A stretch of DNA of 64,000 nt from Adiantum capillus-veneris (GCA_014529385.2 CM043966.1:93507087-93571086); one strand, 5' to 3'. Positions 34,143 to 46,131 are shown, counted from the stretch's first letter. The notes: generated by a model from the sequence alone, not told the origin. A program made the numbers and translations.

Positions 34143-35100
34143 CTAGTACATGACAACAAGGGCTGTACATTTGGCAGCCTTATCATCCAATTTTCTATGT
34201 TGTGTTTGTGGCACCAAAGCATATGCCAAATAGCCAAAAACACGCATGCACTCAATAGAAGGCTTTCTATCATGCCATGCTTCATATGGAGTAATAGACT
34301 GCAAAGCTTTTGTAGGACAACTGTTTAGTACATAAGTGGCACACATGATGGCCTCAAGCCAAAAAGAATGCGGCAAAGCTTGACTTTTGACCATACATCG
34401 TGCCATTTCCATAAGTGACTTGTTTTTCCTCTCAGCAACACCATTTTTCTGAGGTGTATAAGGCACTGTACATTGATGTTTTATCCCATGACTAGCTAGA
34501 AATGATTGAATTCATGAGACATATACTCCTCCCTTTGATTGGAGCAGAGGATGCCCATAGTACATTTCGATACATTTTCAACCATAGCCAGAAATTGTTT
34601 GAAGCACATAAAAACTTCGGACTTCACTTTAAGCGAAAATACCCATGCATGCCTGGAGTAATCATCAATGAAAGTCACAAAGTAAAGGTAATTGCCCAAG
34701 GACAGAGTTTGCATGGGCCCATAAACATCACTGTGCACAAGCTACAACCTACATGTGTGGCCCTACTGAACCATCCTTTGGAAACTTCGAACGCTGCATC
34801 TTACACCAAAATACAGCCTTCCCAAACATGTTTGACAGGTGCTTCAAGAGGTGGCAAAGAAGCAACCATATAAAATTTTGGCAAACACAGCAAACTGGCA
34901 AACTTCAGATGACCAAAACGTGCATGCCAAAGTTTTGCATCTGAGATATCCCTTGAATCTGCAACTGTATTTGCAAAATTTTGTCCACACTTGTCATACA
35001 AAGTGATCTTAGACAGCCCACGGCACAAAAAGCCCCGAGGCAACAATTTCATCACCAAAACTGAGATCATGAAATGTACATCTGTCATCCACAAATTTGA
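34143..35100 (-). pseudogene. copia-A integrase, disrupted
   Basis: Minus-strand order: GAG pre-integrase KLWHARFGHLKFASL near 34945, core start MHSDVYGPMQTLSLGNYLY near 34735 with FIDDYSR, then YTPQKNGVAERKN near 34455 with the catalytic Glu, and AYALVPQTQHRKLDDKA near 34205. Frameshifts near 34480 and 34770 and a stop at 34143. Confidence 0.9.
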
Positions 35101-35782
35101 CTACAAGTCCAAGTCTAGCAAGTGTAGATACAAACAAAAGATTCTTCTTGATCCCAGGTACATAAAGTGCATCAACAAGTGTGAAAGAAGTGCCATTTGT
35201 AGCAGTAAGCACAATCTTTCCAACTCCCTGAACCGGATAAGAGGCATTGTTGGCACAAGTGACTGAATTCCCATGAGGGACAAACTCGAGAGAGGTGAAC
35301 AATTCACGATGTGAGGTAATGTGCTTTGTAGCACCACTGTCAAAATACCACACATGTGAATCTACAGCAATTGACATGCATGCATCATGGACATTAGGAT
35401 TGTAAGTGCACTCTGCACTAAAAGCCCATTCTGCATCAACATCAGCATTATAGTCTCCTTTTACAGAAGACTCAACAATGGTGCACTTCACAGAAAATGC
35501 AATCAATGCATGAGCCTGCGCATCCTTTACATCCCAACGAGCTTGTTCTACCATAGGCAAAACAACTCTAATAGCAGCAATCCTTGCAGCAAGACCTGCA
35601 ACATCCTCAACATCGCCTACATCCTCTGAACCAGGACGTACATCAATGCCCTGCACAAAATTCCAGACGCCCTTTGACATAGGAACATGTTGCATCATAT
35701 TAGCCCACATAGGGTGATTGTTCCCATCCAACCTGTCCTCAACAGCAAACATCTTGAACACATCTGTGTTGTTGTCAGCCAT
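35009..35782 (-). pseudogene. copia-A gag fused to protease by internal deletion
   Basis: Starts MADNNTDVFKMFAVEDRLDG at 35782, a copia gag N-terminus. After about 150 codons it reaches the protease motif WYFDSGATKHITS near 35345 without a zinc knuckle or most of the gag helical domain. The frame is open across the join, so this is an in-frame deletion. The protease core continues to YVPGIKKNLL near 35155 and stops at 35009. Confidence 0.85.
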
Positions 35783-36130
35783 GGTAAATGTTGCACCTGA
35801 TGTGAAAACTACCTAAAAAGAGGAGAAACGGAGCAGAAACAACACGTGCTATATAGCACAAACCATAGAAGACTATAAGGCACCTGTTATGCAGAAAATT
35901 GCACTGACAAAAAGTCTGCACAAAATGACGAAATAGCCTGTGCAGACCTGCCTGTAGTGGAAACGGAGGCCAAAATGAGCCCGAATTAGAAATCTGAGTA
36001 GACTGAGCTCTATGTGTTCTCCCGAAATATTTGTCGACATGCGAACGCTTGCCAAACCTCAATAAAATCGGAGAAAGTGAGCACGCGTGGTGCTGGAGCA
36101 ACTGGCGACTAAGCCCGGGAGGACACAACC

Positions 36131-36144
36131 TGCTCTGATACCAA
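36131..36144 (-). promoter_or_regulatory. copia-A primer-binding site
   Basis: Minus strand TTGGTATCAGAGCA, one base from the LTR; complementary to initiator Met-tRNA. Confidence 0.92.
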
Positions 36145-36145
36145 T

Positions 36146-36372
36146 TGTTGGAATTAGGGCTGCAAAGAAACACACACAGCTTGGAGAAGATGAAGGAAGC
36201 TCAAGGCATACAATAGAGAGTGTGTTACTTAGTGTGCAATGGAAAGATAGATAGCCCTAGAGTGATGGGCGTATATACAATGCACGGGGAAAAAAACCTC
36301 CTAAAGAGGGAAAAAATGCCCCGACGGTCCTAGTGTGTTCACACACATCACTACCACATGTATATGGTAACA
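36146..36372 (-). repeat. copia-A 5' LTR
   Basis: 227-bp partner of 2173-2399, followed by the target-duplication copy agcac. Confidence 0.93.
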
Positions 36373-36706
36373 AGCACGACTCTTTTTATGAATGCCCGCG
36401 ATTGGAAGACAATGTAAAAGCCATTGTGCACAAGAAAGATACGCATTGAGATACAAAAAGTGGAAGATTTTACCTAATGTAGTAGTTGATCATGCATACA
36501 ATGGTGCAGCCAGGCCTTGCAAGGCAAAGGTATGGAAAATATTGGATGCAGTATTTAAATTTTGTGAATTGAACACATGGAGCGATGCGAATTATGGAAA
36601 ATTTCAAGAGGCTTTGGAATTGCTGCACCCTTTTCATGCCACTACGGGCAACTATCAAGGAGAGGGTCAGGTCTATTGTTCACCACCCAGCCTTGAGAAT
36701 AATTAG
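36373..36706 (+). pseudogene. Open frame interrupted by copia-A (3' part)
   Basis: Open from 36392 to 36706 (104 codons), in frame with the left part ending at 2172. It contains ARPCKAKVWKILDAVFKFCE and ends near a YQGEGQ segment. No domain is recognised. The last part (36622-36677) shares about 55 bp with 53708-53762. Confidence 0.35.
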
Positions 36707-38880
36707 GGCTTCCCCCTCATTCTCGGACCCTTTATAATGTGTGGCATTACGTCTACATTGGTATGGCCACCCGGGAGCTTTGGCTGGGTGGTCTCCCCCT
36801 GAACCCCACTTTTCAACTCACTGGTCGGAAGGTAGTCAACCTATTCATAGGCATTATAAGGCTATGTGGTATTACCCCCCCCCCCCCCCCCCCGCAAGAG
36901 TTTTTGTCCTTGAAAACAACATGGAAAAATTTCTTGGCAATCACACTACGACGTTCCCAAGCTGCCACTTCTTCGTCTAAGTCTGTTCACTTAACTTGTA
37001 CCTCCTAATACACTTTATGACGAGTTTGTCTATCGGCCCTAGAATCCTCTTGGGTTCATGCGGTACCTTTAGTGGCTCTATCAAGTCAACCAATTTTTTT
37101 GGAGAAACTAATTTCTCCAAACCGCAAACTGAATTTCAGTTTACTGACGTGGAATACAGGGTGAACTTGAGAACTCTCCAATAACTCAAGTTTATATGAA
37201 ACATCCCCACTCTTTTAAGAACTTTGAAGGGACCATCTCTTTGACACTTTTTTGCATGCACTGTGTGCACCACATAAGAACCAAGGGCTCGTCAACCACT
37301 CCCAACTCACACTCGGCTACCATCATGCAATATAGTAGCCACACACCCACCCCAGCTAGTTGAACTTCTCATGAAGGATAATATGCTTACATACGTCACT
37401 ATGCAAGGCACTACCACCCCTTTTGGAACTCCAATTTTCAACCACCACCCATGAGTGAAATTTCTCTCTCTCCCCCTCTCTCTCTTCTTTTGCAAGTACC
37501 TTTCTCATTCCATGTGGGCACAAATGGAAACTCAAAACAAGGCTAGTGCCCTCTCTCTATCTCTCATTTCTCTACTTCAATGCTTGTTCCCACATCCTTT
37601 GTGTTCCTCCTTGACAACCACATGACTCAGACGCCATTCATGAGCCTCTCTCCTCAGTCACACACACAAAGAGAAATCGCATACATACGATTGTAAGGGG
37701 TTAAGCTTCTGGACGATTTTGTGGCTAATGCAAAATTTTCATTAGGTGCATTTCAGGGGAGCAAAGGAAGGCAATATCCAAAGTCTTATTAGCAAAGTGG
37801 CCAAAGATGCGTCATCATCATCATCATCCTTAATGGTACACCGTTAGGTGCTCACATTCATGGATGCTAAAGCTTCTAGGATCAGCAACCGGCTCTCTCG
37901 TAGGTAGAAGGTACATCGGTAGGCACTCACATGCATAGATGCTAAAGCTTCTAGGATGAACAACCGGCTCTCTCATAGGTGAAAGGATTACCTCAAGATT
38001 GTGAATGCAATCGCCTCTTATGTACCTTGAACTATGGAGGCGGTTTTGGATAGGGAACCCACTCCAACGAGTTTAAGGCTTACCTATATCAACTATGGAA
38101 TCCTTAGACACTAGTATAAAGCAAGTCTCTCCTTCAATATGCACTTAAAAAGGGCCTAACTTATGTCATCTCTCTGTCTTCATACTCCTCTTTTGTAATG
38201 TATAATACTCAAAATCTTTGGCATTTAAATACACATTTATTTATTGCAGCTGACAGGTGGCAAAACACAGTTGAATTATGGGTTTAGCAATAGCGTATGT
38301 ACACTTTATTATTTACAAACTATTATTTTATGTCCATGCAAGAAATTGTAATTATCATTGTGCAATGAATGAAATCTATAAATAAATACGTGCAAGAGGG
38401 AAATGCTCCATCTTGCACGGGGGGATTTGGCACCCACTATAAGACTCTCTCAATCTTTGATGCTGCCAATTACCTCACATTTTAGTGAGTGACTCCAAAA
38501 TGGGGTGGCCAAAGAGAGAGACGGGGGTGGGAAGGAGGGTTTTTGTAAATCAAACATTAATGTGTCTATTATTGCAATAATTACCGATGTTATTACCGCA
38601 CTTTTAGCCACGACTATTATCTCCACCACCATTACCGTGCAATGCGTTGGAGCTAAAAAGATCAAATTTGGGTACTTATTTTTATTTTACCAAAAAAAGA
38701 AGTTTATAGAGCATGATATTTTTCATAGAAAATGGACAAAGAAAACGGTAGACATTTGATCATTCAATTAACCACATACATATGATTAAATTTACAATTA
38801 GAACATCACTCTTAATTAAATTTACAATTAGAACATCTCTCTCAATTGAATTAAGGGAAACAATATAAATTAGCATACTT
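36707..38880. other. Intergenic, no recognisable gene
   Basis: Contains a 19-base C run (36875-36893), a TCATCA run near 37811 and a 75-bp tandem duplication (37835-37985). Short open frames here have no motifs. Confidence 0.5.
37835..37985. repeat. 75-bp tandem duplication
   Basis: Two head-to-tail units (37835-37909, 37910-37985), both with GATGCTAAAGCTTCTAGGAT and CAACCGGCTCTCTC; about 85 percent alike by eye. Confidence 0.85.
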
Positions 38881-38883
38881 GAT

Positions 38884-38888
<5 letters not shown>

Positions 38889-38928
<40 letters not shown>
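38889..38928. repeat. (GA)n microsatellite
   Basis: About 20 GA units. Confidence 0.95.
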
Positions 38929-38929
<1 letters not shown>

Positions 38930-39382
38930 GGAAAGGGTTGACACGACAAAAAATCCTCATAGAATAAAATATAGAAAATGTTTATGATTCATCTTCAAAA
39001 ATATCTTTACAAGCGGCATCATCTAAATCGAAACCCATGGCTCCTAGATCAACAAAGAGAGAAATTGCATCATCATTTGTAGATGTGTGGGTTGTTTCCA
39101 TGGCAAGTGTTTGAGCAACATGGGTGGCATTTAATTCTATTTCTTTGGAGCTTACAAATCTATAAAATAACCCACAAGAGTACACTATGACGGTTTAGTG
39201 TATACAGAATAGTTTAGTGCAATAGAGATATGATGTACCTTACTAACTTGTCGAGTTTGAAAATAGATTCCCTAAGTTTCTTGTCCCTTGCACCCGCACA
39301 TATTCACAGGCAAAATGATCTACAATGTCAAAAAATTAAGGCAAGATATTGTTTTCGTCATACACAAAATTCAAGCTCTAAA

Positions 39383-39760
39383 TCAAATAAGGGACAACAT
39401 AAACATTGAAGGATTACTTGTAACATATTTGTGCCAATCGTGAGTCTTCAGCCCATGCAATTGAAGGCTTCCACCTTTCTTTGCCTTTGTGAAACCTCCC
39501 TTTGATGTTCTCACATATCCTGTTGGTGTGTGAATGGAGGCAATGCAACCCTTACCCACTGGCCAAGTTCTCCGTGATGTAGACTTGGTGCCAAAAGGAT
39601 TGACACCATCACTTGCCAACCCAAGCCTCAAGTGGCCAGGCTCTAGCATAAACTCTGGCCACTGAGTCTCTATGTGACTTTATGCAAGTGAACCAGCAGG
39701 GACATGCATCATTCCATCATTTGAGTAGTGGTTGAAGTGCCAAGCTTCACCTTAAATATG
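39383..39760 (-). pseudogene. CACTA transposase fragment with internal deletion
   Basis: Minus strand: EAWHFNHYSNDGMMHVPAGS near 39750, a stop, then LRLGLASDGVNPFG near 39630, the same TNP2 box as in the complete CACTA above, followed by STSRRTWPV and then directly by TPTGYVRTSKGGFTKAKKGG and GLKTHDWHKY near 39430, which belong to the downstream DUF4218-like region. Several hundred codons between the two are missing, so this is a deletion derivative. Frames at 38982-39185 and 39764-40096 (minus) may be further pieces but show no motif. Confidence 0.75.
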
Positions 39761-40177
39761 CTTTTAAACATGTAGTGTTGGATCTAAGGAATAAGTGGAA
39801 AATGCCTCAATACCTTGCGGGGTAGATGAGACCTGTTCATGCCCCCATGTAGCTCGGCTCCTTACACACAGAACAAGTGGTGGCATGTGCATGTTGATTG
39901 CAGTAAAGTATGGAATCATTAACACATGCATGGATGCACTTATACTCCATGCCAAGTACAGTGACATACGATCTTGCTCGTCGATGATTGAGTTAGGACA
40001 TAAAGTGAGCTTGTTGGAGCGAGCTTTTTTTGGTTGGGGAGAGGCCGTCGGTGCACTACAATTGCCACACCAAAGCCACCCATTCTTCTCCTCCACCCTG
40101 TCTTCCTCTTCTTCTCCTCTACCACTCTCTCCTCCTTCACCACCTACACCTACCCCCTCTCATCATCCCTATCCTTG

Positions 40178-40180
<3 letters not shown>

Positions 40181-40237
<57 letters not shown>
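40181..40237. repeat. (CT)n microsatellite
   Basis: About 28 CT units. Confidence 0.95.
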
Positions 40238-40242
<5 letters not shown>

Positions 40243-40449
40243 CATCTCTCTGTACAAACCCTTGATCTCACTCACTCCCTCGATCTCACCATCATGTTCT
40301 CTATCCATTATATATATCCTACTCTCTCTCCCCTTGGCTTCCATCTGTCTTTTTAACTTATTTTTTTCCTCTTTCTCTTCCTTTCCCTCCTCCCTTGCAT
40401 GATCCTCTCTCTATCTATCTCTATAACCCTCTCTCAATCTCTCTCCCCT

Positions 40450-40453
<4 letters not shown>

Positions 40454-40533
<80 letters not shown>
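40454..40533. repeat. (CT)n microsatellite
   Basis: About 40 CT units. Confidence 0.95.
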
Positions 40534-40535
<2 letters not shown>

Positions 40536-40544
40536 AATTTGTAC

Positions 40545-40808
<264 letters not shown>

Positions 40809-40858
40809 TAGATTTTATTATCGTCCTCGGAGGTCAAATATGACCTATGGGACCAAAG

Positions 40859-43800
40859 TTACATGTGATGTAGTATGTGTATGGCTGATGAGTGACTCTC
40901 GATGCTCCAAAATTGTAGTGATGAGAGTCGCAATGGAGAGCCCACACTTTGGCTGGGAGAGGAAGTGTGTAGGTCTAAGTTATGGCTGAAAATGTGAGAG
41001 AAGCAAGTTCGGATGTGATCAAAAGCTGAGCACTCTAGTAGTGTGTGGTACTCAGACTCTCGAACTTGCAGTGAGCATAATGTGCACAATCGATTTGACT
41101 CTTCTCCATTGTCCCAACACCCTATCTCGCATCGAAGGAAATGGGAGCTAAGCCGAATTGCTGCGATAGTGCGTATCGCGGACAAGGGAATAGGCTCAAG
41201 CATGTAAGTGTGAGTACGGTTTCCTCTCTCAGCGAAGAACATGGTTTTGTAGTTGGGGGCAATATAGGTGGTGTAATGTATGAAGCGTGACCCACCGGAT
41301 TTCTCCCAAGCCGTAATACATTGGCGTTGTAGAAAAGCTTCATTCACTTGAGAGTCAATTGAAGCATCATGTAGCAAGTGTAATGCATCCCATCTCCCAA
41401 ACCACTTCTTTATGTCTTGCATCCATCCCGTGCTCAAGATCTTGCTTTTATGCGTCTTTTGAACTTTTTTGCTTGCTTCCCATGCAATTGTAGGAAGTCG
41501 ATGTGAGGGGTTTTGACGCATCTTTATCATGTACTCCACAACCCTTTCCATTCCCATAACCTCAATTGGAAGAGATCCCGACTCAAGAAGTAGGAGCATA
41601 TATGGTGTTTGTGTCTTAACTTGGAGAAAGTTTGTAAGAAAACGCTTTTGGACATTCTCAAACTCTTTCCAAGTAGACTTTGAGATGCTCCCGCCCCACA
41701 CTTCAACTCCATAAAGAAGAACCGGTGTCACCAATGCATCAAAAAGATACTTCTTGAGAACCCAACACTTGATGTTTCCCGCATTACACATGTTCTCAAA
41801 TGCATAATATGCTCTCTTTCCCGCTTCGAAACGACGCATAGCACATTCATGCCACTTGTGATTGGATGGAACCTCAAGGCCAAGGTACTTAAAGCTCTCA
41901 ACAACTTCAAGTGTCTCGTTGTTGTACACAATGCATGGCTTCTCCTTATGGTTGGTTTTCACAAGCATAACCTTTGTTTTGGATTCATTTACAATTAGCC
42001 CCCTATGCAAGCAAAAGTTCTCAAGGACAACCATAAGCTTTTGTGCATCTTCTAAAGTGTGTGCTAGAAGCACTACATCATCCGCATACAACAAAAGCAT
42101 GATTACCGTATTGCAAATAGTGACCTCTTCAATGCCTTCTTCTTGCATAAAGTCAAGTACCATTTGTTCCAATTGATCAATGCATATACCAAAGAGAGTT
42201 GGTGACAATGGACATCCTTGTTTAACCCCAATAGTGCTTACAAAAATTTCTGAAATTTCTCTTCCCATGCGCAATTGACAAATCACCTTCTCATAGATTC
42301 GAGAAACCGCAAGCATAAACTCACTTGGCACTTGGAGTTCTTCCATCCTTCTCCACAAATTGTTACGTGGAATCATATCAAAGGCTTTCTTAAAGTCCAC
42401 AAAACAACAATACAATCGCTTGCCTTTCAACCGACTTTCCTCCATGAGAACACGAAGTGTGACAAGATGATCAATGGTGCTATGGCATCGACAAAAACCC
42501 GCTTGTCCCTTTGCACGCTTGTCATTCTCTTCAGCCCAATCACTCAATTTCATATCCATTATGCACCCAAAAAACTTTGCCATAAGAGACCCAATCATTA
42601 TAGTCCGGTAGTTGCTTACATTCTTTACATCTCCTCCTTTATGCAAAGGCTTAACCCAATTAGTACTCCAATCATAAGGCATACCATGTTGAAGTGCAAG
42701 GTTGAACATATCACACATCCACTCATGGGTAAAATCTCCCGTCCATTTGATCATCTCCGGCTTGATACCTTGAAGATCTTTCGCTTTGCGAGTGGCCAAC
42801 TTTTCAAGCCCACCGCATACATCCTCAATAGTAAAAAAAGACGGCATACATGGGAGTGAACCATAAAATGGCATTTTTCCAGTATTTGATTGCTCATATA
42901 ATTGCCTACAATGTGTGTACATATCCACTAGACTCAAGTTACCAAAATTCTCAACCCGCTTGCCTCTCAAGTTTCTCCAAAATCTTCCACATGCATGTGC
43001 CTTTTCTTGGACTTGAAATTCTTGTTGCTTTACTTCCCATCTTCTTCTCTTCTTTTGAATCAATGCCTTGTATGTATGCAAATGACTTTGATAGTTGTCT
43101 TTGTCCATAGTTGCATCAAGCTTTATCAAGGAATTTCGAGCATCTTGACATTCTTTATCAAACCACCTTTTGCGTGATCTATCTTTGTTGATACCATGGA
43201 GATGCTTTATAGCAAAGCATTCTTCCGCACAAGAACAAATAGCTTTCTTGAAAGCTTCCCATTTAGTTTCCAATGGTGCATCACATTGAAGCTTTGTCAT
43301 CCATAATTTTTGCTCAACCATTTCAATGTACATTGGTGCCCGTTTGAAATCCATACATAGTGATAACTTCTCTTTCCTTTGGCTGAGATTATCATGCTTA
43401 GTTGCTTCTCCACATGAAAGGTCAATACATAAGGTGCGATGGTCGGATTCCGGGGTCCATTGACCAAACATAAAACTCTTTATGCGATACATGATGGCTT
43501 CAGAGAGTAGCATATAGTCAATCACACTATCCCCATTATGTCTCCTACATGTAAATCCATTGGTTCCACTACACAAAGATACACCATTGGCAATGAGCAT
43601 ACCCGTGCTATTACACATGTGTAAAAGTAACTTTCCATAGTGATCCGGCTCTTTCTCATCCATTGAAGTACGATCATACAAGTGAACTTCCTCCAAATCC
43701 CTTGAAATGTATGGCATATCAAATTGTTGAGTATCATGTCGCAATGTTTTTGTGCGAGCATTCATATCCCCAAATACAATAACATCACCTTCACCTTTGA

Positions 43801-44236
43801 AATAAGCAATGTCCTCTTCCAAATCAGAAAATGGTTGATCTCTATCCATGCAAGCATAAAAGGGAGAATCATGATGAGGAATGTAGCAACCGGCTACAAA
43901 AATGGGTGCTCTTTTTGGTGTCATAATTTTCAGCCATACATAACGTTTGTACTTGTCATCTTTCACAATTGATACAAAATCTTCCAATCCTTTCTTAACC
44001 ATACATGCTAACCCTCCTTGTCCTCTTCGTTGCTTGAGATTCTTTGACCACATTAATGAATGTACATTGTAATCCTCCAAGCCGTTAATCCTTTGTGTAT
44101 CATGCTCCCAAGTTTCAACAAGAAGTACAACATCGGCTTTGCTTGTTAGTTCATCAATGCCAACCCCCGCATTCCATGGGTATCCATTACAATTCCAAAA
44201 GCATATTTTCAATTGTAACTCGGTCTCATAGGTCAC
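40859..44236 (-). CDS. LINE ORF2: endonuclease-reverse transcriptase, intact frame
   Basis: 1125 codons without a stop. Residues about 10-275 form an APE-type endonuclease that nicks target DNA: CFWNCNGYPWN (metal-binding Asn), VETWEH (Glu), VFGDMNAR (Asp, Asn) and ESDHRTLCID near residue 263 (Asp-His). RT spans about 500-780: FVDFKKAFDMIPR, GVKQGCPLSPTLFG and LLLYADDVVLLAH near 715 with the YADD catalytic box. A C-terminal C-x2-C...H...C finger (CTLCSLQVRESEYHTLLEC) lies near residues 1050-1070. It primes reverse transcription at the nicked target. All key residues are present, so this is the best-preserved gene in the window. Confidence 0.95.
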   Translation of the reverse strand: MTYETELQLKICFWNCNGYPWNAGVGIDELTSKADVVLLVETWEHDTQRINGLEDYNVHSLMWSKNLKQRRGQGGLACMVKKGLEDFVSIVKDDKYKRYVWLKIMTPKRAPIFVAGCYIPHHDSPFYACMDRDQPFSDLEEDIAYFKGEGDVIVFGDMNARTKTLRHDTQQFDMPYISRDLEEVHLYDRTSMDEKEPDHYGKLLLHMCNSTGMLIANGVSLCSGTNGFTCRRHNGDSVIDYMLLSEAIMYRIKSFMFGQWTPESDHRTLCIDLSCGEATKHDNLSQRKEKLSLCMDFKRAPMYIEMVEQKLWMTKLQCDAPLETKWEAFKKAICSCAEECFAIKHLHGINKDRSRKRWFDKECQDARNSLIKLDATMDKDNYQSHLHTYKALIQKKRRRWEVKQQEFQVQEKAHACGRFWRNLRGKRVENFGNLSLVDMYTHCRQLYEQSNTGKMPFYGSLPCMPSFFTIEDVCGGLEKLATRKAKDLQGIKPEMIKWTGDFTHEWMCDMFNLALQHGMPYDWSTNWVKPLHKGGDVKNVSNYRTIMIGSLMAKFFGCIMDMKLSDWAEENDKRAKGQAGFCRCHSTIDHLVTLRVLMEESRLKGKRLYCCFVDFKKAFDMIPRNNLWRRMEELQVPSEFMLAVSRIYEKVICQLRMGREISEIFVSTIGVKQGCPLSPTLFGICIDQLEQMVLDFMQEEGIEEVTICNTVIMLLLYADDVVLLAHTLEDAQKLMVVLENFCLHRGLIVNESKTKVMLVKTNHKEKPCIVYNNETLEVVESFKYLGLEVPSNHKWHECAMRRFEAGKRAYYAFENMCNAGNIKCWVLKKYLFDALVTPVLLYGVEVWGGSISKSTWKEFENVQKRFLTNFLQVKTQTPYMLLLLESGSLPIEVMGMERVVEYMIKMRQNPSHRLPTIAWEASKKVQKTHKSKILSTGWMQDIKKWFGRWDALHLLHDASIDSQVNEAFLQRQCITAWEKSGGSRFIHYTTYIAPNYKTMFFAERGNRTHTYMLEPIPLSAIRTIAAIRLSSHFLRCEIGCWDNGEESNRLCTLCSLQVRESEYHTLLECSAFDHIRTCFSHIFSHNLDLHTSSPSQSVGSPLRLSSLQFWSIESHSSAIHILHHM

Positions 44237-44242
44237 GCATCC

Positions 44243-45183
44243 CTATTTGCTTGAGAGACTTGCCTCCTCCTTGGGCACATTTTCTTCATGAGAGATCTCC
44301 TTGTTTTTATTATTCTTTTCCTCATATGCCTTGCGACACATATTTTGTTGCTTAATAGTGCGATCTTCACATACAAAACATTTTGTATCCCTCAAATAGA
44401 TCCAACTATTATCAAGGATAATCTTTCGCTTGGTCTCATCCGGCATGGTGCATACAATTGGCCGTTCTCCCGAGCGAGGAGCTCCTTGCTTCCCCACTCT
44501 ATGTGCTCCATAGACCATAACTCCGGACATGCCAAAGTGGGTTTTGAAGAAATCTTCAATAACAATGGCGGTGTCTCTAACTTCTCTTCGGGAATTCCAT
44601 GAATAACAATGTTCTTGGAACGTCGCTCCCGTTCCTTCAACTCCTCCACATCCACATTCTCAACATTCATTGTTTGAACCATAGCTTGCATGAGTGAGGA
44701 ATTAGAAACCACATTGCTACCACATACATCAGCCCAAGACTTGTTTGTGCATACATTTTTCATGTCGCATACATCCCGGCTCATAGTGTCAAATTTCTCC
44801 TCTTTCAATACATGGTCATGCTCTACTTTGCTCATCCGCTCCTTCAAAGCATTCAAGTCTACAAGAGAGCGTTTACATTCCTTGACTTCCTCTTCAAGTT
44901 GCATCAAACGTATTGTTTGCATCTCAAGTGTCCTCTTGAGACTCTCATTCTCAACCGCAAGTACCCTTAGTGTGTCATTCTCCATTTCAAGTGCTCGTAA
45001 GTCTTCGCCTTATTTGTTTACGGTCTCTTGCAATGATACCAAGTACTCCATGATCATGGTTTCCGATGTCGTTGGTTGTGTGGTTGTGTTGCTATCTCCA
45101 CACTTAGGAGATTTTGGATCATTTTCCACAATGGTTGTGGACCTTGTTGAATAAGAAGAACCCTTGTGAGTGCCGAAAGACAT
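44243..45183 (-). pseudogene. LINE ORF1: coiled-coil RNA-binding protein, disrupted
   Basis: Nucleic-acid chaperone of L1-type elements. The frame starts at ATG 45183, has TAA near 45010, then a coiled coil (44985-44760; LAVENESLKRTLEMQ, then an EEEVKE segment) and an RRM-like region opening with RERRSKNIVIHGIPEEK near 44625, the hallmark of L1 ORF1p. A one-base shift near 44580 moves the rest to the frame 44530-44243 (MVYGAHRVGK, then IVCTMPDETKRKIILDNS), which is the usual C-terminal part. It ends 7 bp before ORF2. Confidence 0.85.
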
Positions 45184-45414
45184 TGTATGTAAAATAGGAG
45201 ATAAGAATCAATTTTGTTGAACCTGTTCACTTCGGAAATGCTGCTATAGAAATGCCTTCCATAACTCTGAAAATTTTTGTCTTTACATCAATGCATAGAG
45301 GACTTCGTTCTCTTCGATTGAGGCTATAGATCACCCAAATCGGAGTTCAGATGAAGAAGTTATGATCAAAAGAGTGGACTGCTGTCTACTAGGTCAAAAA
45401 ACGGCTGCGTTTTT

Positions 45415-45463
<49 letters not shown>

Positions 45464-45501
45464 GATGTTGGCAAGAGGAATATAAGGTAGGTGGGGGCAA
45501 A

Positions 45502-45564
<63 letters not shown>
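45415..45564. repeat. Two (GA)n microsatellites
   Basis: 45415-45461 and 45506-45564, separated by 44 bp of unique sequence. Confidence 0.95.
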
Positions 45565-45567
<3 letters not shown>

Positions 45568-45607
45568 CAATTGAATGTGAGGATGCAAATTTTGCCAAAC
45601 AAAAATT

Positions 45608-46105
45608 CTAACTAAAGGAAATAAGGACATGCTTAAAAATATCAAGCATTTGCTTGTAAGCACACACTAAAACTTGTGAAATTTTGCTCGTTTTCCACAA
45701 GGAAAGCTTGGAATCTACCCACAATTTTGTACAATCTTGTGCACTATGAATGCTTTTCGTTGCTTTCAACATATCATTCATATCTTGAAGGAAGTCCTTA
45801 ACAAATTGAATTTTCTCCTTCTGTAGGCCTATAGCCATAGGAGATCTTGGCTGGAAACCATACATCAACATGAATGGTGTAAATCTAGTTGCTGCATGTT
45901 TAGAACTATTATAAGCAAATTCCAAAATTGGTAAGCAATCTTCCCAATTAGATTTACTTCTTACTTACGTAAGAATGCAACATATCCTCTAGGATTTGGT
46001 TCACCCTTTCAATTTGACCATCAGACCGTGGATGATCTGTTGTATTCATGCTTAGATTAGTATCTAGCTTTTTAAAGACTTCCCTCCAAAAATGTGAGTG
46101 CGCAA
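45608..46105 (-). pseudogene. Ty3/gypsy integrase fragment
   Basis: Minus strand, near 46040: NTTDHPRSDGQIERVNQILE, the end of the integrase core with the catalytic Glu. After a stop or frameshift near 45960 comes MEFAYNSSKHAATRFTPFML at 45925, then YGFQPRSP, as in chromovirus-type elements, ending near 45610. This is a different, typical gypsy lineage from G1/G2. It is embedded in a copia LTR, both ends lying near GA arrays. Confidence 0.85.
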
Positions 46106-46131
46106 ATGTGGTGCATGGGTGGAGAGCAAGC

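Noticed and set aside
36875-36893. Possible assembly artefact or G-quadruplex from the 19-base C run
   Set aside because: A homopolymer alone does not form a quadruplex pattern with separate tracts, and an artefact cannot be shown from sequence.
41122-43177. Several plus- and minus-strand frames of 60-194 codons inside the LINE
   Set aside because: They overlap the long ORF2 in other frames and lack motifs.
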